This document shows, piece by piece, positions 21,240 to 32,794 of a stretch of 64,000 nucleotides of DNA. Both the position numbers and the translations under genes were made by a program. Origin of the DNA: Sipunculus nudus (taxonomy: Eukaryota > Annelida > Sipuncula > Golfingiida > Sipunculidae); contig CM049309.1 in the NCBI GenBank assembly GCA_026874595.1, forward strand, positions 29,143,033 through 29,207,032. The letters run 5' to 3'. Position 1 is the stretch's first letter, and every line of letters starts with the position of its first letter. Below the pieces are notes generated by a model. That model was given only the letters and a program-made list of their open reading frames with translations. It was not told the DNA's origin and made no database searches.

Positions 21240-21860
21240 ATTTTCACGGGTCGTACTTTTGGTGTTAGTATCGATGTTTTACTACAGATACACCGTTTAC
21301 ATGTTTTGATATTTTCGAGTTGTGTTTTTGGTGTTTGTATCGATGTTTTACTACAGATACACCGTTTACATGTTTTGATATTTTCGAGTTGTGTTTTTGG
21401 TGTTTGTATCGATGTTTTACTACAGATACATCGTTTACATGTTTTGATATTTACGACTTATGTTTTGTTGGTTGTATCGATGTTTTACTACAGATACACC
21501 GTTTACATGTTTTGATATTTCGAGTTGTGTTTTTGGTGTTTGTATCGATGTTTTACTACAGATACACCGTTTACATGTTTTGATATTTACGACTTATGTT
21601 TTGTTGGTTGTATCGATGTTTTACTACAGATACACCGTTTACATGTTTTGATATTTACGACCTATGTTTTGGTGGTTTTATCGATATTTTACTATATATA
21701 CACAGTTCACATGTTTTGATATTTACGAGTTATGTTTTGGTGGTTGTATCGATGATCTTCTACAAATTCACCGTTCATATAGTTATGATATATACGAGTT
21801 ATGTTTTAGTGGTTGTATCGGTGTTTTACTACAGATACACCGTTCACATGTTGTGTTTTC
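21240..21860. repeat. 68-69 bp tandem array, ~9 units
   Basis: TATCGATGTTTTACTACAG recurs at 21269, 21338, 21407, 21475, 21543, 21611, 21679 (variant), 21747 (variant) and 21816. The interval is 68 or 69 bp. Units near the right end are more diverged. Several overlapping open frames (CFTTDTPFTCFDI-type peptides) arise only from the repeat. It abuts the TE-6 remnant. Confidence 0.92.
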
Positions 21861-21864
21861 ACTT

Positions 21865-23180
21865 TTTTCTCCACGTCCTTTGAAACTCCAGGCCAATAAA
21901 AATGACTTCTGACCAAATCTAGAGTTCGATCTCTGCCCTCATCTAAACTTTTCATCGCGTGTTCTCTTACATCTATATTTTCTCTCTGGAAATACTAATT
22001 GTTTAATCTGTTCACATGGATGTAAACATGTCGACACAAAATCAAGTCATACAGTTCTAGCTTATACTATTGCCTAAGAGCCAGTTTATACCGTGCAATT
22101 TTTCCTTACGACTGTCGCACGCGACTGTCGTATGCGACATATCGCACCGTGTAAACTGACCGTAGGACACGATTTTCAGTTGCATGCGACTCGCTTGCCA
22201 TGTCAAATGCACATCACAGCTGCTCTATTTCATGCAATATTTTTCATGCGATTCGGCAAGCAAACCAATGAGAAAGTGAATATAGGTCACGTGCGTATTC
22301 CTGACACCAACTTTGTTGTTCTCCGAGCCACAGAGTAATGAAGTCGCATGCGACACAGATCGCACCGTGTAAAAGGACAGTCGCATGCGACACAAAATTG
22401 CTTGCATTAATTGCATACGGCATTCGTAAGGAAATATCGCACCGAGTAAAGTGGTCTTCAGTGGACCTCTAACCTTCGGGCTCTCTGTTTGCAATCTTGA
22501 CAAATTTGGGCATATTCCTTTTCCATAATTTCGTAAACTCGTTTAATCGCATCATAGCAAGACTGTTTGTCTTAATTCTGTGTTACTGCAGATGATTCTC
22601 TGATTCCCTAGTTAACTTTTTCTTGACTTAACAATCAGTTGTTGATTTGTTTCTACTGTAGATGCCTAATTTAATTCTATATTCTCATATCGGTTGAATT
22701 CCCAATATCCGAGGACTGATGATAATCAAATTCCTTTTGTCGTTCAGATAAGGCATCAGCGTCACAAGACTGTATTAAAGATCTGACTCAACCGTGAAGT
22801 CATGTAGGGCTAGTGCTGCCACCTGTCGTTGTCCTAACGCATCCAACTTGGCCGTAGTTTGTATATACGTCAATGGGTTATTGTAGGTTTTTGACAATGA
22901 AGTTGTTGCCATAAAGGTAATTATGATAATTATTAGTCACTGCCCCCTTGAGTGCCAGGCATTCCAGTGTATATGCTGGATAAGTCTTTTCACTTGGTCT
23001 CAAAGATCTATTTGAGGCTTCCAGACTTTCTAAACTTGCGTCATTGTGTAAGATGAATGGTTTGCTGTAGTCTGTGAACCCTAACACAGGTGAGTTGTCA
23101 GTTTTTTGGGTGTTTTTTTTTGCCCTGTGTTGAAGATGTATGAATAATGAGGTTTGCCAGTTTAACATTAGCATGCTTAA
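21865..23180 (-). pseudogene. TE-6: gypsy RNase H to integrase fragment
   Basis: RNase H is readable at 22720-23100: PVLGFTDYSKPFILHNDASL, then a deletion, SNRSLRPSEKTYPAYTLECL, NYHNYLYGNNFIVKN and NPLTYIQTTAKLDALG. After a MITE insertion the integrase zinc region appears at 21865-21960: DRTLDLVRSHFYWPGVSKDV. The order RNase H then integrase on the minus strand is the normal gypsy order. The fragment ends at the 68-bp array on one side and is unclear above 23190. RT was not found. Confidence 0.75.
22078..22456. mobile_element. MITE with TIR and GTCGCATGCGAC palindromes
   Basis: The left end reads GAGCCAGTTTATACCGTGCA and the right end, complemented, reads GACCACTTTACTCGGTGCGA. Both are followed closely by TTTCCTTACGA. 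Internally GTCGCATGCGAC, a perfect 12-bp palindrome, occurs twice and near-copies also occur, each close to a GATCGCACCGTGTAAA-type phrase. At 379 bp with no coding capacity it is a typical non-autonomous DNA transposon. Superfamily is uncertain because no target duplication is clear. Confidence 0.65.
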
Positions 23181-23527
23181 ATCCATAATAATCAGCAGGG
23201 TCTATTCTTATGACACATTATATCTTGACCCTCCGTGGGAGATTGCAAGACCTGTTTCGTATTTCCCAAGCCGGTATTTAACAATTTCTCCTGGAAACTT
23301 TTTTTTTTTGGCTGGGGATATAACACAAAAGTCACAAATAAGGGGGGGTATCTGCTCAACCGAGAGGAAGGAACAACCGAGACGGTAAATAGAAACGGTA
23401 AGTTTAATACACAAGTGGTTACAGTGGTTCTCAGCCTGTACCCCAGCTGCTTCACAGCAGTCAAAAACGTATTAAACAGCTACAACGACAAGCGTTCCTT
23501 CAAATCTCCCTTGCTCAGCTCTCCGCC

Positions 23528-23917
23528 TCACATTGCCTCGACGCTTTCACTAGACTGACGCTTGCTCTTAACACAATAGACTGGAACCAACTCTAGCCGA
23601 TCCACCAGGTGCTGTTCTCGGAGGTGAAGCTCCTTCAAATGTCGCCAGATAGAGCTCAGTTCTGTGGGAATGGCCTCCTCCGCCTCTTCTTCACCTCTCG
23701 ACTGATTGGAGGCAACAGACTGCGCCTCCACGACAAATGGAGACAAGGTCCCTCCTGGTACTGGTGCTGCCCTTGCAGTAGCTTCTTGGGCCTCACGAGT
23801 AGGAGCAGCTGCTTCGAAGTGACCAACGTCCTCTTCCACTGCAGCTGACAAACATGAGCCTCCCGTTGTCTCTCTTGCTCTCACGATTACTCCGTAGTAT
23901 CGGGACAGCTGCATCAC
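23528..23917 (-). CDS. Ala/Glu-rich ORF next to TE-7, unrecognised
   Basis: A 129-codon minus-strand frame, rich in Ala and Glu, with a basic/hydrophobic stretch ELSSIWRHLKELHLREQHL that could form a helix. It lies downstream of TE-7 integrase on the same strand. Between them (about 24030) is TTGGTGACGCC, which could be a primer site following an LTR end, so this may be the start of a gag. I do not recognise the protein, and composition alone cannot prove coding. Confidence 0.3.
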   Translation of the reverse strand: MMQLSRYYGVIVRARETTGGSCLSAAVEEDVGHFEAAAPTREAQEATARAAPVPGGTLSPFVVEAQSVASNQSRGEEEAEEAIPTELSSIWRHLKELHLREQHLVDRLELVPVYCVKSKRQSSESVEAM

Positions 23918-24105
23918 AGCTGATGGTTATGATGGATGCTACCAGAAGCCTTCTGTAGCGTATGGTCATCTCAGCATTAGCCAAGAATCTCTTGAGCAAA
24001 TCACTCTCCTGGGTTGGCAGCCTGGCGTCACCAATTTACAATACACAAGAAGAAGCAACCAGAGTTCAGGAGTCTCCTGAGCTATACGTTCGAGCGTTCC
24101 GGTTG

Positions 24106-25474
24106 CTAACGAGAGCGCTTACCTTGCCCCAATTCTTCTACTATTCCTAATTCTACAGGGTTAGAGGGAGTCTCCCTATCACTGAACTCATCACCCGTCT
24201 CCGAGCTCATGTCGGGTTCATCTCCACTCATCTCAGATTCTAGTTTGGTTGTAGTTTGGTTTGCTATAGGGTCGTCTCCGTCGTTCCCCTGTGGATATAG
24301 TCTCAATTGATCCACATGTACCACTTTTGACTTCGAACGAGCTGACCCCTGGATCTTGTACAGCAAATCAGTCACTAGCTGGATTATAAGGTAGTGGTCC
24401 ACCAATCCAGGACCGAACTTGTCGTGTGCAGCGGGCGGGTAAACCCAGTTGACCCAGTCTCCTTCGCTAAAACCTTGTTCAGTTGCCTGACGATCATACT
24501 GCGATTTTTTGTAGGTTTGCTGTTAGTGCTAGGTGCCTCCTAGCATTAGCAGATGCAGAAGTCAGAGCATAAGGCAACAACTCGGTGTATGCCACTGGAC
24601 ATTTGGATAATCTCCTTCACAGGGGGAATCTCCATTCATGATGTCAATAGGGAGAGTGGCCTATCTCCCATATATCATCGGCGTGACACCGGTGCTCTCA
24701 TGTATTGTCCTATGGTAAGTTAGTGTTAAGTATGGGAGATACTCGTCCCATTCGGACTTGTTCTCCCTTATGAAAGCTGTGCCATTCTTTGGTTAAATCT
24801 CTCAATCATCTCATCAGACTGCGGATGATAGGGCTTTGTCTTGCTCTTCTTGATGCCCCGCAGTCTGCACATCTCCATGAAGAGATTGCGCTCGAAATCT
24901 TTCCCCTGATCTGTGTAGATGACCCGGGGCACTCCTAGCCTAAAGATCCACTCATCTACAACTACCCGGGTGACAGTCTGCGCCGTGTGATCAGGTAGAG
25001 CATAGGCCTATCTGCACTTGGTGAAGTAGTCACCTATCACCAAGATGAACTGATTCCCAGACCGGGATTTCGACAGGGGTCTAATGACATCCAAAGCGAT
25101 TCTTTCTAGGGGTAAGCCTGCCACCTCTTGCTTTAGCGAAGTCTTGTTGCTCTTTTGCCTTGACTTCCGGGCCCTACATTCTCTACTCCGTTTGCATCAT
25201 CGCTCTCCATCTCCTCGATTAGCCTGGCGAATCCAGGCCAGAAAAAACCGCTGTTTGATGTTGTTGAGTTTCTTGGTGACTCCTAGATGCCCACTCGTAT
25301 GTGGTCATGGAGCTGCATCATTATCTCTTTCCGGATCTGAGTTGGAGCCCCAAACTGATAAATAGTATCTGACTTAGCATCTTGGTCAAATTTACGGTAG
25401 AGTGCTCCATTACGAATCTCCAGGATATCCCAATATACGGGCCTTAAGATCCCGCCCTTCCTGAGATATTTCAT
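24106..25474 (-). pseudogene. TE-7 gypsy integrase
   Basis: Nearly complete integrase. The N-terminal part (25283-25474) reads DILEIRNGALYRKFDQ and IMMQLHDH, then a frameshift to FFWPGFARLIEEME. The core has all three catalytic residues: IALDV (about 25085), VIYTDQGKDFE (about 24920) and HPQSDEMIERF (about 24800). It has one in-frame stop after DYFTKCR. The C-terminal region reads KFGPGLVDHYLIIQLVTDLL and YKIQGSARSKSKVVHVDQLR, ending in an acidic tail. The catalytic triad survives but frame breaks disable it. Confidence 0.88.
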
Positions 25475-25789
25475 TCCAGTTTGGTCGATCCCTCCCAGAC
25501 ACTATCCAGCGTCTGATCTAGCGATACCCAGATTCGAGTTGGCACAGCCGGCCAACACTACAGTTTTCTAGCCAATTTGATTCAGCAGCCTGCTCTGTGT
25601 CTACCTCGGTTAATGGCTTTTCATTTTATTGGACTCAGTGGTGGCTGCACGACAATCATGCCGTGTGCACTGAGTGCGCTGCTGTCTAGTGAGTCCATCA
25701 GCATTTCCATGTTTGGCTCCAGGACGGTGACGAATGTTATTACAGGTAAAGTCATACATATCTAGCAGGGAAATCCACCCAGCTATCTG

Positions 25790-26400
25790 GTACCTTTGAG
25801 TTCAGTAGCCATTGTAGAGAGACATGGTCCGTCCTGATCAGAAATGGTCGTGCCCACAAGTTCATACGAAAGTGCCTGACGAATGTCACCACTGCCAGCT
25901 ACACTCGTTTTGTGGAGCAGTATTTCCTCTGGGCCGAGCTAGGGCTTTTGCTCGCGGAAGCCACAATTCGCTCTTGCCCATATTGAATCTGTGAGGGGCA
26001 ACACCCAATGCTGACCCCGCTCGCATCCGTGTATAGGATCAGTAGACCTTCATGGCGAGGGTATGCCAACACAGGTGCGGCAGTCGGCGTCTGTTTCAAC
26101 TACTGGACGGCTTCCTCGCAGTTATCTTCCCACTTAAACTATTGTTTTTCTATGTCAAAGAAAGTGGTGAGGCTATGTGTGCGTCTTTTGTTATGAATCT
26201 CCTGTAATACGAAGCGAAGCCAAGGAAGCATCTTACTTCAGACAAAAACACCCTGGAGTCTTCCATTCCTGCACACACTGGATCTTCACTTGGTTACACT
26301 GGACTCCTTCACCAGACACAACATGTCCCAAAAACTTTAAACTCGGCAGGAATAACATACATTTCTTGGGTTTTAGTCTCAATTTAGGTCTATTTTAGTA
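25790..26400 (-). pseudogene. TE-7 RT C-terminus and RNase H
   Basis: From 26400 downward the minus strand shows the end of a gypsy RT in broken frames, with FKWEDNCEEAVQ near 26100. RNase H follows: PVLAYPRHEGLLILYTDASG, then ERIVASASKSPSSAQRKYCS. Then come shifted remnants to about 25790. The RT palm with its YxDD box is missing, so only the C-terminal third of RT remains. It continues into the integrase at 25474. Confidence 0.78.
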
Positions 26401-26990
26401 TTTTATCAGGAGCCACCCCAAACCTAATTTCTCCTTTAGAATTTTGTGTGTAGTCAATAATAAATAAATCATTGGCACCTAACTGGCTTACAGCTTGGTC
26501 CATGAGACCTTCTATCCTCATCCTGCGACTTACAGGTTATATTGCTGTTTGTCTATCGGGTTGTTGAACAAGTAGTAGTAATGCATGCTGAGGTGGACAT
26601 TTCGATCATGAAAACGCTACAGTTGGAATGATGACCCATCCTGATGAACAGGTTACCGGCGAAATCGGACTTGTTAGGGAGGGTTCTTTTTGGGTGTCCA
26701 CCTTCATCGAACTCACCAATGTTAAGTTCAAGTTCCAAAGCTTGGCGTGTCTGCTCATTTAATAAACCTTTCAGTTTCAAATCAAGGGTCTAAGAGTCAT
26801 ACAGCTTTTGCTTATTGTTATATATAAGAAGTATTTTTCGGGAGGTTCCTTGAAAAAATTGAGCTTTAATATCTCGGAGTCAAGGGTAGTTTACGGCAAC
26901 GGGAAGGGCCTACAAAAAGGTAATTACGTGTGTGATCATAACGGTAATCCTCAGAGGTACCGTGTTTTTTTATAAGACTCGGCACCTTCA

Positions 26991-29900
26991 TCTAACTTTC
27001 CCTGGCTTCCGGGTCTCTCATCAAATTTTGTACTATCAAATCTACTTCATTATCACATTCTTTCTCTTTTTCTGCACTTTCAACTGCATTCATCTCTTGC
27101 TCAATATCACTCGGAAATTCTTTTTCCATTATAACATGTTTATTCCAAACACTGAAAAATGTAGGGTTGAAATTAACACAGAAAACCAATATAAACAGTT
27201 CAACTAAGCAAAACATCAGTATGTGACTGTACAAAATGCTGAACCGGGTGCTAACAAGAGATAAAATAAGAACATATTTTGTTAAAAATATCCACCCCTC
27301 CCCTTCGGTCACTTGACCTCTCTCCTCCCCTCTCTCATCATATCCAAACGTCCCCATCTCCCCCAGCTTCTTCCTCCTCGATTATACCTTCAAACTCTAA
27401 GCACTTCCTAACTACATTTTGTACCTTCATTGTGTTTGCTTTGTCTTTTAATCTACAAACATTTTTTTGTTTTTACTCTGCTTTGTGTTTTGATGCTGAT
27501 CGGAACAAACCTTGCGTTTAGAAAATTTCTGCGTTTTACATCTAGAAAATCATAATGTCTATGCATGTCTAGGAACTTTATATAGCCAGCAATAAGCACG
27601 CAAGAGTAAGCCCCGTTCTGCTTGATGGTGAACACATCAGGTTTCCCACCATGCTTGTGCAAATCGGACAACAACAAGTGTTTGATGAGGTTAAAATACT
27701 TGGACGAGTTGAATCTAATGACTGTGATTTCAGAAACGTTAAGGACCATTTGCTGAATCCCCTTTTCAACATGTTTTCTCCAGTGGACTGCATTCTTTTC
27801 AAACACTTTATTCTGCACAAGCTCCTCTTCAGGCTTGCATTGTCTGGTGATTTCGAGACATTCCTCCTCACACTGTTGTGTAACCTTCTCAGACTGTAAA
27901 AAAAATCCTTGAACCGTTCGAAGATCCTATGATTCATTTTCACTTGAAGATCTGTTATCACTTTCACAAACTCATCAATCAACGCATGTTCATCATTCAT
28001 ACATACATGCTGGACCTCATCTAAAAAAGTGGATGTAACAGAGAATGAAACAAAATCTTTGAAAAAAGTCCTGTCCCCCTCCACCCGAAGTCCACAACTT
28101 AGGACATTGTCCCAAATGTGATTTGCCAATTTAGTGAACCATTCTACGTATTCATGTTTCGGATGAACATTACCGTAAAAATGCTCTTCATGTCTATTGA
28201 GATTACAGACCTTCTTAACATCCTGTTACACAATTAACAGTTTTACTTTCCAGCATAAGATCTGAACTTTGTGATCAAAGAAACGTGCCCCTTAGGAATG
28301 AAAGGAGCGGACAAATCAGAATTACTGGACAGATCTAAAAGGAGAGACGTAGGATGTGAAGCTCCTCCTTTATAAATATGCAGAGTCAGTGTCCTCAGTG
28401 ACGTCACGTCGTTATATGTCATATTGATCCCAAACATATTTTTCAAATGTGACATTTGTTACAAACAGAAACCTTAAAACTCCTCACACATATTTACAAG
28501 ATTAATAGGACTTTCACTTGAGCGAGGGATCACCCCTCCCCCCCCCCCCCCCCCCCAATATGCCAGTATGTTTGTCTCACCTGCTTGAGCTGTTTCCCTC
28601 TTCACCCACCACAGAAACAGTCGTTTTGCAAATCTATCATGTTCTCGAACTTTATATGTATCATACTTTGGAGCATACTGTTTTATATGGAAAAGTGCTA
28701 GAGCACTAAAGAAACAAAAGTTGTCTATTACGATTTCAACTTTTACCTTCTGATTGGTAATACATGTAATATATTTTTATTATTATATAAAATACTTTAA
28801 AAAACTTTAAATACTTTCCCCACGTCAGAATAAATATGCCAGATATGGTCTAGGAGCAGTTGAGGAGTAACTTCTTGATTGTGAGCCAAACTAAAATTAC
28901 TAGTGTGACAGGCTATGTCACTTTTCTTTCCTTTTTTAACTATATCCTGATATGTAGGTCCAAAGTCTTGGTAAATAGCTTTCTTGTGCTTCCGCATAAA
29001 CTCCTGAAAATCCTCAGGAGCATCTTTAAAATGCTCCCAGATGGGTAACATTCCATCTGGGATGTTAGTGAACCGAAATACGCAAGTTTCACAAAAAAAA
29101 ACTCAGGTGTATTAGAAGGCTGTCCCTGAGGGAAGTGATCCTCCATCGCAGTTAGTCTTTTCCTCTTCTTCTTCGCAGGACCTGCATCTCCACATCTACG
29201 ACAATATAAAGCTAAACATAGATTTTCACTTGTTGGTAAAATTGTACACATCTATGAATATGTATAGTTTATCATCGATCTTAAACTGAGAGTGCGAGCA
29301 GACGTTTCCTAAAATTGCTTCACCATACGCACTTGACACATGTTTTCTAAAATGTATGTGCTTTAGTAAAGGACATTTCCTCTAAACACTGACCTGAACA
29401 TGAACTATTTTGGCTTACAAGAGGTTGACACGAAAGAAAATCCTCAAGATCTTTGTTATTTACTTGTAATCCTTCATTTTGATCTTTCCCCAACACTCAG
29501 CTGCACACTGCTCCTGATTTGGATAACCACATACTTCATCTGTTGATAAATGTAAATTTGTAAATATATAAAAATCGTGAATGCTAAAAAAAACCAATAA
29601 ACTGATTCACTTACCTGTTTCTGCTCGTGTGATAATCAGACGTTGTAGCCGGTTTCTCAATCCGCACCTGACCTGTTACCTTAGGTTCCATTTGCGCGCA
29701 GGGAAGAGTTTCGGTTTCTGTTTCTGAGCCATAATGATTTTTAATTTCAGGTTGTAGATTTGCGGGAGTGGATGTTGCCACTTCCACTTCCTCAGCTACA
29801 ATCTGAAACAAAAATGTGAGGCCGGGTTGGACGAGAAGTCAAAGTACATATTAAGACATCGATGACGAGGGCTGTCCCACGATTGCGCGTTCGACTCTGA

Positions 29901-30395
29901 TCATCGCATTTTTTTTTTAATTAAATGAATAAATAAATAAATAAAAGCAAATAAAAAATAATCGTTAATGTTAAGAAAAAACTGATCCACTTGCCTGTTC
30001 CTGTGACCATCAAGGCGTTGTAGCCGGTTTCTCAATCCCCACCTGACCTGTCACCTAAGGTTCCGTTTGTGCGTAGGGGAGAGTTTCGCTCCGAGGCTCT
30101 TTTTCTGAGCCATAATGATTTTGAATTTCAGTTTGTTGATTTGCGGTAGTGGATGTTACCACTTCCACCTTCTCAGCTACGATCTGAAACAAAAATGTGA
30201 GGCCGGGTTGGACGAGGGGTCTAAGTACGGATTAAAACTTATAGGTGACACGGGCCGTCCCATGATTGCGCGTTTATCTATGAGCTTCACAATTATGAAA
30301 ATTAAATAAATAAATAAAAAGAGACTAACCACTGGAGCAGGTTGTTCTGGACCGAAGGCTATATTCATAGCTTTCTCAGCAATATATTCACCATT
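26991..30395 (-). CDS. Unrecognised multi-exon gene (minus strand)
   Basis: Six or seven exons are supported by splice signals and mostly matching phases: 30330-30395, 29995-30183 (decayed duplicate), 29615-29802, 29464-29539, 28815-29195, 27511-28222 and 26991-27151 (stop TAG 26991-26993). The last four join in phase (KDYK|CGDAGP, SDVGK|DVKKVC, FLNA|S|VWNK). Features: an acidic first part, a Cys-rich patch (CGYPNQEQCAAECW), a basic KKKRKR run, CETC, then a mostly helical region (ANHIWDNVLSCGL, HALIDEFVKVITD). Two frame breaks, in a T9 run (about 29092-29101) and a T8 run (27898-27905), are each repaired by one extra T. The phase between 29615-29802 and 29464-29539 does not fit. I do not recognise the family. 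The 5' end is unknown. Confidence 0.6.
28538..28556. repeat. C19 homopolymer
   Basis: Uninterrupted run of 19 C on the plus strand, in the large intron between exons 28815-29195 and 27511-28222. Similar runs of 19-21 C occur at 17845, 54856 and 61514. Confidence 0.95.
29580..30200. repeat. Tandem exon duplication in the unknown gene
   Basis: Exons 29615-29802 and 29995-30183, with flanking intron sequence, are diverged copies about 380 bp apart. Both have CTCACATTTTTGTTTCAG at the acceptor and ATTGTAGCTGAG-type starts. The distal copy (29615-29802) is open and has a GTAAGT donor. The other has an in-frame TAG at 30053-30055 and a GC donor (GCAAGT). The open copy is probably the one in use. 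An AAATAAAT microsatellite lies near 29920-29945. Confidence 0.75.
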
Positions 30396-30480
30396 CTGAA
30401 AGAGAATAAAAGCAAAATGTAACTTACACTCACAATATAAAGTTAGATGACAATAACTTGTACACATATTACTTTTTTTT

Positions 30481-31650
30481 AGCTCAGCTGACTGAAAGTC
30501 ATCTGAGCTTTAGCGATTACTGTTTGTCCGTCGTCCGTCTCTCTGTCCGTTAACCAGGCATAAATCGTAACCGCTAGACTTAGAATCTTGTAACATGACA
30601 TCCAGGGAGGTCCATGTTAAAACTCCTTGGAAACCTGAAATTAGGCTCAGAAGTACCCTCCAGAATAATGAAAGAAAATGATACAAAAGCTCCAGTATCT
30701 GAACAACTAATGCATTGATCACCATGATTCTTTGAATGCATATTGATCATGAAATGTTTCATCAGTTCCTGCAGACTGGTAGCGCCACCTGTATTTTTTT
30801 TATTTTTACGCATTTTTTACTCTTTTTTGAGACGTTTGAGATATTTTTTTAAAAATACGGTCGTTTGTTAACAGGGCACAAATCGTAACCATTGAACCTA
30901 GTATCTTCTAATTTGACATGCTGGGAGGTCCATGAAAGGTCTCCTCGGACACCTGAAGTTCTATTTTTGTTACTCATATCCTCCGAGCTTGGGGCTCAGA
31001 AGTACCCCCCAGAATAATGGAACATTTGATACAAAAGCTCAAGTATCGGGACAAATAATGCATTGATCACCATGATTCTTTGCATGCTTATTGATCATGG
31101 AGTTTTTCATCAGTTTCTGCAGACTGGTTGTGCCACCTGTAATACTCGATTTTTTACGCATTTATTTTTCTCTGTTTTGAGTTCTTGAAAGATGCCTCTT
31201 TTGTTAAGAGGGCAGAAATTTTAACCATGGGATCTAGGATCTTTTAATTTGACATATAAAGTCCCCCAAGACACCTGGGTGTCTCTGTTACCCATATCCT
31301 CCGAGCTAAGGGGCTCAGAAATAGTCACCAGAATAATCAAAAATTTAATACAAAAGCTCCAGTATCTGAATAACTAATTTATTGATCACCATGATTCTTT
31401 GCATGATTATTGATCATGGAATGCTTCCTCGGTTCCTGCAAACAGGTGTTGCCACCTGTATTTTTTCCAATTTTTAAGAATTCTTGATTTTGAGACCTTC
31501 AAAGAATCAGTCATCTGTTAAAAGGGCACAAATGGTAACAGCTGAATCTGGAATCTTCTTACTTGACATCAAGGGAGGTCCATGAAAAATCTACATGGAA
31601 TCCTGAAATAAAGTCTCTGTTACCCATATCTTTTTGAGCTATTGGGCACA
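30481..31650. repeat. Second copy of satellite B with hairpin head
   Basis: Begins with the same 29-nt hairpin as 1365-1393 and the same GTCCGTCGTCCGTCT microsatellite, then about 3.5 units of about 335 bp. GATCACCATGATTCTTTG recurs near 30718, 31064 and 31384, and GTTAACAGGGCACAAATCGTAACC near 30870. Units are more diverged than in the first array. Like the first copy it opens after a T-run. Confidence 0.87.
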
Positions 31651-32790
31651 AAAAATACTACTGGTATGTTATGCATAAATATGTATCATATGATAAGACT
31701 ACTATATAGAGATATAACTTAGATGAAATATGTTTAAAAGACACTGTTATATAATTGTGGTTAAATACTCTTTTTATTTTATCTGGTTTCCTTACCCTGA
31801 TTTTCTTTCGGACCTCATTTCAAATCCTTAATGTCCTACATGTTAGCTATTATAAAGTATGAATATTTGAACAACCTCTGTTTATCAATTAAAACTGAAC
31901 AGTTCTATAATTCATGAAGTATATTTCATTATCCATAAGTAATATTTACACAATATAAGCTTCAACAGATGAACATTTTATTTTATATATATTGATACAA
32001 GATGTTACCACATATGTAATTACTTCTTACTTTATATTTAAAACTAGTATGAAAATGTACTTTTACATCATATTATGCCTATAGATTACTTTGATCTATG
32101 TTCTTTGTTAACAAGGCGATAGGCAATATTGTTAAGATTATACAAAATGGAGGGCCATTTTTTGTATATACAGCAGAAATTGTGTTTGATTAATTTCCCG
32201 TTGATCCCCAGGCATATCATATGTAAGAACCTTAACTGTAATACAAAAAAATATTATAAATTGAATGGAAACCTGTGTATCTCAAGATGCCTTAGGTTGA
32301 GAGGGAGATTATTATATATATATTTATGTTTTTACAACATTTCATTCACATCAAATTACATAACAGAAATACATACATTTATGTAAAACATAAACCTAAT
32401 GATAACAGACATACATACATGAGCATAAAACTTAGTCATAGTAAAAAAATACAAACAAATACATGGTATAAATGTTTGTTCAACCATTCAAAATATTCAA
32501 AATAATTGCCACATCGCTTATCATGGAAGAAGGGGGACACTTATGAAGAAATAGCGCAGTCATATTCCGACTTCACCATTCGACAGTTTAGTTCCGCAAC
32601 TGTGGTCTTTGACAAACTGTTGGGGATCATCCATTAAAGACAATACACACCAATGACGTAGGCAGAATATACATCCAGTAGGTAATTTAAATGTGGACAC
32701 ACAGTTATGTCAAGAGATTGTAACAAACAAGGAATTATTTATCTCATAGGTTATTAACTGAAGAAAAATGAATGCAGCGTAATTGATACA
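31651..32790. other. AT-rich stretch, nothing assigned
   Basis: AT-rich sequence with scattered TATATA strings and no coding frame, LTR, TIR or RNA gene that I can support. The open frame at 32129-32386 has no recognisable domain. Confidence 0.6.
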
Positions 32791-32794
32791 AATG

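Noticed and set aside
21306-21912. Six overlapping open frames with CFTTDTPFTCF-type peptides
   Set aside because: They are the same 68-bp repeat read in shifting frames.
22093-22503. Open frames on both strands around 22.1-22.5 kb
   Set aside because: They lie almost entirely within a MITE with palindromic motifs.
28243-28455. Extra exon of the unknown gene (70 codons, minus strand)
   Set aside because: Joining it to the next exon would require a 24-nt intron and gives the wrong frame. The flanking exons 28815-29195 and 27511-28222 join in phase without it.
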